A stretch of 64,000 bases of DNA from Embleya scabrispora DSM 41855 (GTDB taxonomy: Bacteria; Actinomycetota; Actinomycetes; Streptomycetales; Streptomycetaceae): positions 18,388 through 82,387 of the forward strand of contig NZ_KB889675.1 in assembly GCF_000372745.1 (NCBI RefSeq). Direction: 5' to 3'. The position numbers and the translations under genes are program-made. A model generated the notes under the pieces. The model was not told the DNA's origin. It ran no database searches and worked only from the letters and a program-made list of their open reading frames with translations. Of this stretch, positions 59,554-64,000 are shown in pieces (position 1 is the stretch's first letter; every line of letters starts with the position of its first letter).

Positions 59554-61223
59554 TGGTTCGTCTCCTCGGCACGAGAGGTGCCGGTCGCCGGGACGCCTGG
59601 GGTCGGGGTCTCGGACGTCGGGGTGTGCGTTGATGGTGCGGGAGTCACGATCCTCGCACCGTCGGACTGCTTCGGGGACGCGGGGCCGCCGCGCATGGTT
59701 CTGGCGATCGCGCGACGCAGCTCGACCCGGTCGTCGAAGGGGTGTTTGACCCCGTTCGCGAACTCCTGGCCCTGCTCGTGTCCCTTGCCCGCGACCACGA
59801 CCGTGTCGCCGGGGCCGGCCTGCTCCACCGCGAGCTCGATCGCCTCGGCCCGGTCCGGCTCGACCCGCACGTCGGCGTGCGGGTCGGCGAGCCCAGGGAT
59901 GCCGGCGAGCATCTCGTCCAAGATCGCCGGCGGGTCCTCCGAGCGCGGGTTGTCGCTGGTGAGCACGACGCGGTCGGCGAGCCGGGCAGCGGCGGCGGCC
60001 ATCAGCGGGCGCTTGGCCCGGTCCCGGTCGCCACCCGCGCCGAGCACGATGGTCAGCGTGCCGGCGGTCACCGGGCGCAGCGCCTCGAGCAGCGTCTGCA
60101 CCGCGTCCGGGGTGTGGGCGAAGTCGACCAGCGCCAGGAACGACTGGCCCTCGTCCACCCGTTCCATCCGCCCGGGCACGCCCGGGGTGCGGCCCACGCC
60201 CTCGACCGCGTCCGCGAGCGACACGCCGCCCGCGGTCAGCGCGACGATCGCCAGCAGCGCGTTGGACACGTTGAACGGGCCGGCCAGCCGCACGCTCGCG
60301 TCGGCCTTGTGCCCGTCCGGGCCCACCACGGTGAAGCGGCTGCCGTCCGGGCCGAGGTCGACGTTCTCGGCCCGCCAGTCGGCATCCGCGGCGCCCGCCG
60401 CCGACACGGTCAGCACCGGTACGCTCGCCATCTTCGCGAGCCGACGCCCGTAGGCGTCGTCCACGTCGATCACGCCGATCCGCGAGCGCCGCGGGGTGAA
60501 CAGTTCGGCCTTGGTCTCGAAGTACTCCTCCATGGACGCGTGGAAGTCCAGGTGGTCCTGGGACAGGTTGGTGAACAGCGCGACGTCGTACACGGTGCCG
60601 TCGACCCGGCCCAGCGCGAGCGCGTGACTGGAGACCTCCATCACCGCGGCGGTGACGCCGTTCTCCCGCATCGACGCGAGCAGCGCCTGTACGTCGGTGG
60701 CCTCGGGGGTGGTGCGCACACTGGGCACCACCTCCTCGCCGATCCGGGTCTCGACCGTGCCGATCACCCCGGTCGTGCCGCCGCCGGCGCGCAGCCCGCC
60801 GTCCAGCAGGTAGGCGGTGGTGGTCTTGCCGTTGGTGCCGGTGACGCCGAACATCACCAGGTCCTGTGCGGGCGACCCGTAGACCCAGGCGGCGATCTCA
60901 CCCAGTCGGCCGCGCGGATCGGCCACCACCAGGGTCGGAAGGCCGCTGTCGGCGGCCAGTTCGGCGCCCGCCGGGTCGGTCAGCAGGGCCACCGCGCCCG
61001 CTGCGGCGGCCTGTCCGGCGAAGGCGGCACCGTGGAAGTTCTCACCGGGCAGCCCGGCGTACAGATCCCCCGGGCGTACGGCCCGCGAGTCGTGGGTGAC
61101 GCCCGTCAGCATCGCCCCCGGGTCGCTCGGGGCCCCGGTGAGGGGGACGCGGACGAACCCGGCCAGGCCGGTCAGCGGTTGGGGGCACACCTCGGCTGGG
61201 CGGCGCAGATCACGGTTGGGCAC
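59550..61223 (-). CDS. murE: UDP-MurNAc-dipeptide--diaminopimelate ligase
   Basis: Adds diaminopimelate to the stem peptide. About 557 residues from GTG 61223 (V-P-N-R-D-L-R-R-P); the frame is open to 61316 without similarity. ATP motif GVTGTNGKTTTAYLL, EVSSHALALGRV, NLSQDHLDFHASM, and the DAP-recognition motif TSDNPRSEDP. The last 45 residues form a Thr/Pro/Ser-rich tail (IVTPAPSTHTPTSETPTPG) that is not part of the fold. No good ribosome site is visible; a stable hairpin separates it from ftsI. Confidence 0.95.
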   Translation of the reverse strand: MPNRDLRRPAEVCPQPLTGLAGFVRVPLTGAPSDPGAMLTGVTHDSRAVRPGDLYAGLPGENFHGAAFAGQAAAAGAVALLTDPAGAELAADSGLPTLVVADPRGRLGEIAAWVYGSPAQDLVMFGVTGTNGKTTTAYLLDGGLRAGGGTTGVIGTVETRIGEEVVPSVRTTPEATDVQALLASMRENGVTAAVMEVSSHALALGRVDGTVYDVALFTNLSQDHLDFHASMEEYFETKAELFTPRRSRIGVIDVDDAYGRRLAKMASVPVLTVSAAGAADADWRAENVDLGPDGSRFTVVGPDGHKADASVRLAGPFNVSNALLAIVALTAGGVSLADAVEGVGRTPGVPGRMERVDEGQSFLALVDFAHTPDAVQTLLEALRPVTAGTLTIVLGAGGDRDRAKRPLMAAAAARLADRVVLTSDNPRSEDPPAILDEMLAGIPGLADPHADVRVEPDRAEAIELAVEQAGPGDTVVVAGKGHEQGQEFANGVKHPFDDRVELRRAIARTMRGGPASPKQSDGARIVTPAPSTHTPTSETPTPGVPATGTSRAEETNQ

Positions 61224-61268
61224 GGCGGGCAGGCTACCGCGCTTTGGGCCGTCGGCTCGTCCTCGGGC

Positions 61269-61331
61269 CGGTGCCGCGACCGGTGCCGACGGGCCGATCG
61301 GGCCGGCCCGTCGCACTCGGTCGCGGCACCG
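61269..61331 (-). terminator. Stable nested hairpin between ftsI and murE
   Basis: A perfect 14-bp outer stem (CGGTGCCGCGACCG with its complement, ending 1 nt before the ftsI stop codon at 61332) encloses an inner 8-bp stem (GACGGGCC/GGCCCGTC). It could be an attenuating terminator, mRNA-processing site or stability element inside the dcw operon. Confidence 0.55.
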
Positions 61332-64000
61332 TCACCACTCGATCGGCAGGTCCAGGGGCGCGGTTCCGCTGGGGGCGATCCGGCGGCTTTGCAACGCGAA
61401 TGTCATCACCTGCTGGAACACCGGCGCGCACAGGCTGCCGCCACCGCCGTCGATGCCCGGCGCCTGGAGCGTGACGGATACCACGACCTGTGGATCGTCC
61501 GCCGGGGCGAAGCCGATGAACGAGGTCGTGTAGCCGTTGTAGCGGCCGGTCTTGGGGTCGACGCGGTTCGCGGTGCCGGTCTTGCCCGCGACCCGGTAGC
61601 CGGGGATCCGGCCGTTCTTGCCGGTGCCCCCCTCGTCGGCGACCACCGTCTCCAGCATGTCGCGCACCTGGCGGGCGGTCTCCGGGCTGACCACGACGTT
61701 CGACTTGGGCGCCGCGGCGGGCTTGAACTTCCCGTCCGGGCCGGTGCTGCCCTTGACCAGGCTCGGTTCGATCCGCACGCCGCCGTTGGCGATGGTCTGG
61801 AACACCGAGGTGGCCTGGACCGAGTTGACCGACAGGCCCTGGCCGAACGGGATCGTGTACTGCTGGGAGCCGTTCCACTTCTGCGGCTGGGCCAGGATGC
61901 CGGGCGTCTCGCCCGGGAACTTCAGCCCGGAGGGCTGTCCGACGCCGAACCGGGTCAGGTAGTCGTGCAGCTTGGCGTTGGCCTCGGCGCGATCGGGCGA
62001 GAGCTGTTCCGAGGCCAGGATCGTGCCGATGTTGCTGGACTTGGCCAGCACGCCGGCCAGGGTGAGCTGCTGGGTGGCGTGGTCGTGCTCGTCCTTGAAC
62101 AGCTGGTCGGCCCGGGCGAGCCGGTTCGGCACGGTCACGCGCGTGCCCGGGCCGGCCCGGCCCTCCTGGATGACCGCGGCCATGGTCATCACCTTGCCGG
62201 TGCTGCCCGGCTCGTATGCCTCCTCGACGGCCCGGTTGCCGAGGTTGTGCACGTCGCCGGGGCCGATGTGGTTGGGGTCGTAGCCGGGCGCGGTGGCCAT
62301 CGCCAGGATCTGGCCGGTGCGCACGTCCTGGACCACCACGGTGCCCGACTCGGATTTGGTCTCGGTGACCTTCGCGGCGATCAACTGCTCGGCGTACCAC
62401 TGCAGGTCGCGCGAGACGGTCAGCTGCACGTCGGCCCCGGGCACCGCCTCGCGCCCGGTGAGGTCGGAGGTGGGCACCCGGCGGCCGTAGACCATCTCCT
62501 GGGTGGTCCGGCCGTCCTTGCCCGCCAGTTGGCCGTCCAGGGTCATCTCCAGGCCGCCGCCGCCGTGGCCGGTGGCGTTGACGAAGCCGACCAGGTTCGC
62601 GCCGACCGGTCCGGCCGGGTAGACCCGCTTGCTGTGCTTGGTCGAGTAGATGCCGACCAGGTCGTTGCGGCGCACCTTGCCCAGGTCCTTCTGCACCTGG
62701 TGGATGTGCTCCCACACCGCGGGATCGACCTGTTGGGCGAGCACCACGTAGCGCGACTTGGGCGTGCGCAGTTTCTCCTCGATGGCCACCGGGTCGCCGT
62801 TCACGAGCGGGGCCAGCGCCAGCGCGGTGGCGTGCGGGTCGTACTTCTGCACCTGGGTGGGGTCGGCGGTGACGTCGTACGCGTCCACCGACTTGGCCAG
62901 GCTCACCCCGAAGGCGTCGGTGAGCGCGCCGCGTTCGGCCGGGACGTTGACGGTCTGGGTGCGCTTGGCGGCGGCCTGCGCGGCGTACGCGGGCGCGTCC
63001 AGGGCCTGCAACTGGAGCAGTCGGCCGGCGAACAGGGTCAGCACCACGCCGAGCGCGATCAGCCCGATCCGCAGCCGCTTGCGCGGGTCGCCCATCCGCG
63101 CGGCGGCCCGCGGCCGGCGTGCGGGTCGAGGCCGCCCGGCCGGGTGCGCGTCGTGGGTACGACCGGGCCGGGCCGCCCCCGGACGCGGTCGGGCCGGGCG
63201 GACCGGGCGAGCGCCGGCATGGTCGGCCCGAGCGGCGTCCCGCGCGCCGCGCGCGGAGCCGTCACCGGCGGCCGGGCGCAGACGCCCGGCCCGTTCCGGA
63301 CGGCCGGGCACATCGACACCCCGCACACCCGGCCGCGGGCGCGGACGTGGACCGGGACGCGGCGCATCCGCACCGTCCTCGGCCGGTGCCTCCGTCGGCC
63401 GCGGCCGCGGCCGCGGCCGCGGCCGACGCGCCGCCGCACGCTCCTCCCGAGACCGCCCGTCCTCTCCCGCCCGCCGCCCGTCCCCGGCCGCGCCCGCATC
63501 GGCCGCGATCTCCCCCGCACCCGACCGAACCGATCGCCCACCGGACACCGCGGCATCGCCACGTGGACGCACCGGGCGCCCACCGGAAGCCGCGCCACCG
63601 GCACGCGCCGGACGCCCACCCGACGCCGAGTCGCCGGCGCCGGTCGGGCGCTCACCCGAGGCGGCGGCACCCGCCCGCAGCCGGGACCAGAGCCCACCCG
63701 AGGCGCCCGCACCGGAACGCGGCCGACCGGACCGCCCGCCGGAAGCCGAATCGCCCGCGCCGGGACGCGCCGAACGCTCACCGGACGCCGAATCACCGGT
63801 ACGCGGCCGGCCCGGACGCTCGCCGGACGACGCGTCACCCGCACGCGGGCGCCCCCATCGCCCAGCGGAGCCGCCCGGGCCGGAACGCGACCGATCCGAG
63901 CCCTCGCCCCCCGACGCGACGTCGCCCGCCCGAGGTCGAGCCGGACGTCCGCCGGCAGCCGCGTCGCCGCCGCGCGACCCGGCCGGACGCTCGCCGGACG
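61332..64000 (-). CDS. ftsI: Penicillin-binding protein FtsI (PBP3) with long repetitive N-terminus, 5' end unresolved
   Basis: Septal transpeptidase. From MGDPRKRLRIG (ATG 63095) the typical protein begins: one membrane helix (GLIALGVVLTLFAGRLL), dimerisation domain, then the transpeptidase with S-T-G-K (EPGSTGKV), S-S-N (LAKSSNIGT) and K-T-G (VAGKTGTA). Upstream the frame stays open to base 64000: an Arg/Pro run, then 14-residue repeats. The only in-frame starts seen are ATG 63095 and GTG 63572, neither with a ribosome site, so the true start may be beyond the right edge. A Pro/Arg-rich cytosolic stretch is usual in Streptomyces FtsI, but not this length. Confidence 0.9.
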   Translation of the reverse strand, partial: SGERPAGSRGGDAAAGGRPARPRAGDVASGGEGSDRSRSGPGGSAGRWGRPRAGDASSGERPGRPRTGDSASGERSARPGAGDSASGGRSGRPRSGAGASGGLWSRLRAGAAASGERPTGAGDSASGGRPARAGGAASGGRPVRPRGDAAVSGGRSVRSGAGEIAADAGAAGDGRRAGEDGRSREERAAARRPRPRPRPRPTEAPAEDGADAPRPGPRPRPRPGVRGVDVPGRPERAGRLRPAAGDGSARGARDAARADHAGARPVRPARPRPGAARPGRTHDAHPAGRPRPARRPRAAARMGDPRKRLRIGLIALGVVLTLFAGRLLQLQALDAPAYAAQAAAKRTQTVNVPAERGALTDAFGVSLAKSVDAYDVTADPTQVQKYDPHATALALAPLVNGDPVAIEEKLRTPKSRYVVLAQQVDPAVWEHIHQVQKDLGKVRRNDLVGIYSTKHSKRVYPAGPVGANLVGFVNATGHGGGGLEMTLDGQLAGKDGRTTQEMVYGRRVPTSDLTGREAVPGADVQLTVSRDLQWYAEQLIAAKVTETKSESGTVVVQDVRTGQILAMATAPGYDPNHIGPGDVHNLGNRAVEEAYEPGSTGKVMTMAAVIQEGRAGPGTRVTVPNRLARADQLFKDEHDHATQQLTLAGVLAKSSNIGTILASEQLSPDRAEANAKLHDYLTRFGVGQPSGLKFPGETPGILAQPQKWNGSQQYTIPFGQGLSVNSVQATSVFQTIANGGVRIEPSLVKGSTGPDGKFKPAAAPKSNVVVSPETARQVRDMLETVVADEGGTGKNGRIPGYRVAGKTGTANRVDPKTGRYNGYTTSFIGFAPADDPQVVVSVTLQAPGIDGGGGSLCAPVFQQVMTFALQSRRIAPSGTAPLDLPIEW
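63504..64000 (-). repeat. 42-nt (14-codon) imperfect tandem repeat in frame with ftsI
   Basis: At least 12 degenerate units of about S-G-x-R-P-x-R-P-R-x-G-D-x-A read in the ftsI frame (for example SGERPGRPRTGDSA and SGERSARPGAGDSA), with spacing in whole codons and no stop. CGGACGCTCGCCGGACG recurs at 63813 and 63984. The tract runs off the right edge. Next to it, 63397-63425 is (GGCCGC)n encoding R-P repeats. Confidence 0.8.

Noticed and set aside
63397-63425. (GGCCGC)n tract as a regulatory element
   Set aside because: It is in frame and encodes alternating Arg-Pro; simple-sequence expansion explains it.
63059-63844. Alternative minus-strand frame over the repeat tract (ATG-started, Arg/Val/Pro-rich)
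   Set aside because: It overlaps the FtsI membrane-helix region in another frame and has no link to a known protein; the ftsI frame explains the repeats as whole-codon units.

Overview
The window is very GC-rich DNA with strong third-position G/C bias, frequent GTG and some TTG starts, and many 4-nt ATGA/GTGA stop-start overlaps. Gene content and order match the conserved chromosomal core of Streptomycetaceae. Markers are trpC-trpM-trpB-trpA, HGxxPAAW and Trp-associated membrane proteins beside trpE, a his operon with RidA and PriA, and rluD-lspA-dksA-ileS-divIVA-yggT-sepF-yggS-pgeF-ftsZ-ftsQ-murG-ftsW-murD-mraY-murF-murE-ftsI. I infer a Streptomyces relative, genus undetermined. No tRNA, rRNA, IS element, prophage, CRISPR array or secondary-metabolite cluster was seen.

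Left part (1-16.9 kb, nearly all minus strand): the 5' part of gltB (glutamate synthase), a VIT/CCC1-type metal transporter, lgt, two paralogous membrane-anchored DsbA-like proteins around a MauE-like protein, and the tryptophan genes trpA, trpB, trpM and trpC. Upstream of these lie small membrane proteins (DUF2752, CD225, HGxxPAAW, Trp-associated), trpE, hisI, a TIGR03085 protein and an esterase.

Middle (17-43 kb): a heterodimeric ABC exporter on the plus strand. Then an ArsR regulator, an MFS exporter and two septum-formation-domain proteins. Then the his operon hisD-hisC-hisB-(small membrane protein)-hisH-priA-ridA-hisF, closed by an intrinsic terminator with a T-tract. No trpF is present, so PriA probably serves both histidine and tryptophan synthesis. 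A mixed block follows: a beta-helix membrane protein, LON-domain and YbaK proteins, an ABC-2 transporter, an MscS channel, a dienelactone-hydrolase-like protein, a CPA1 antiporter, rluD, lspA and a DksA/TraR-type zinc-finger protein.

Right part (43.2-64 kb): ileS behind an isoleucine T-box leader (specifier ATC), facing the division and cell-wall cluster. That cluster runs on the minus strand from ftsI down to divIVA and makes lipid II, assembles the divisome and positions polar growth. murC is absent between murG and ftsQ, as in Streptomyces.

Most of the window is conserved housekeeping DNA. The points most worth a second look are: an FtsI frame that continues into at least 12 imperfect 14-residue repeats running off the right edge; an lspA frame with no ATG, GTG or TTG before its first membrane segment; a swapped GxHH signature in IleRS; complementary degeneracy in the two ABC half-transporters; an unexplained 26-codon ORF abutting trpC; a beta-helix plus two-TM pore-like protein; and several strong palindromes in intergenic DNA.
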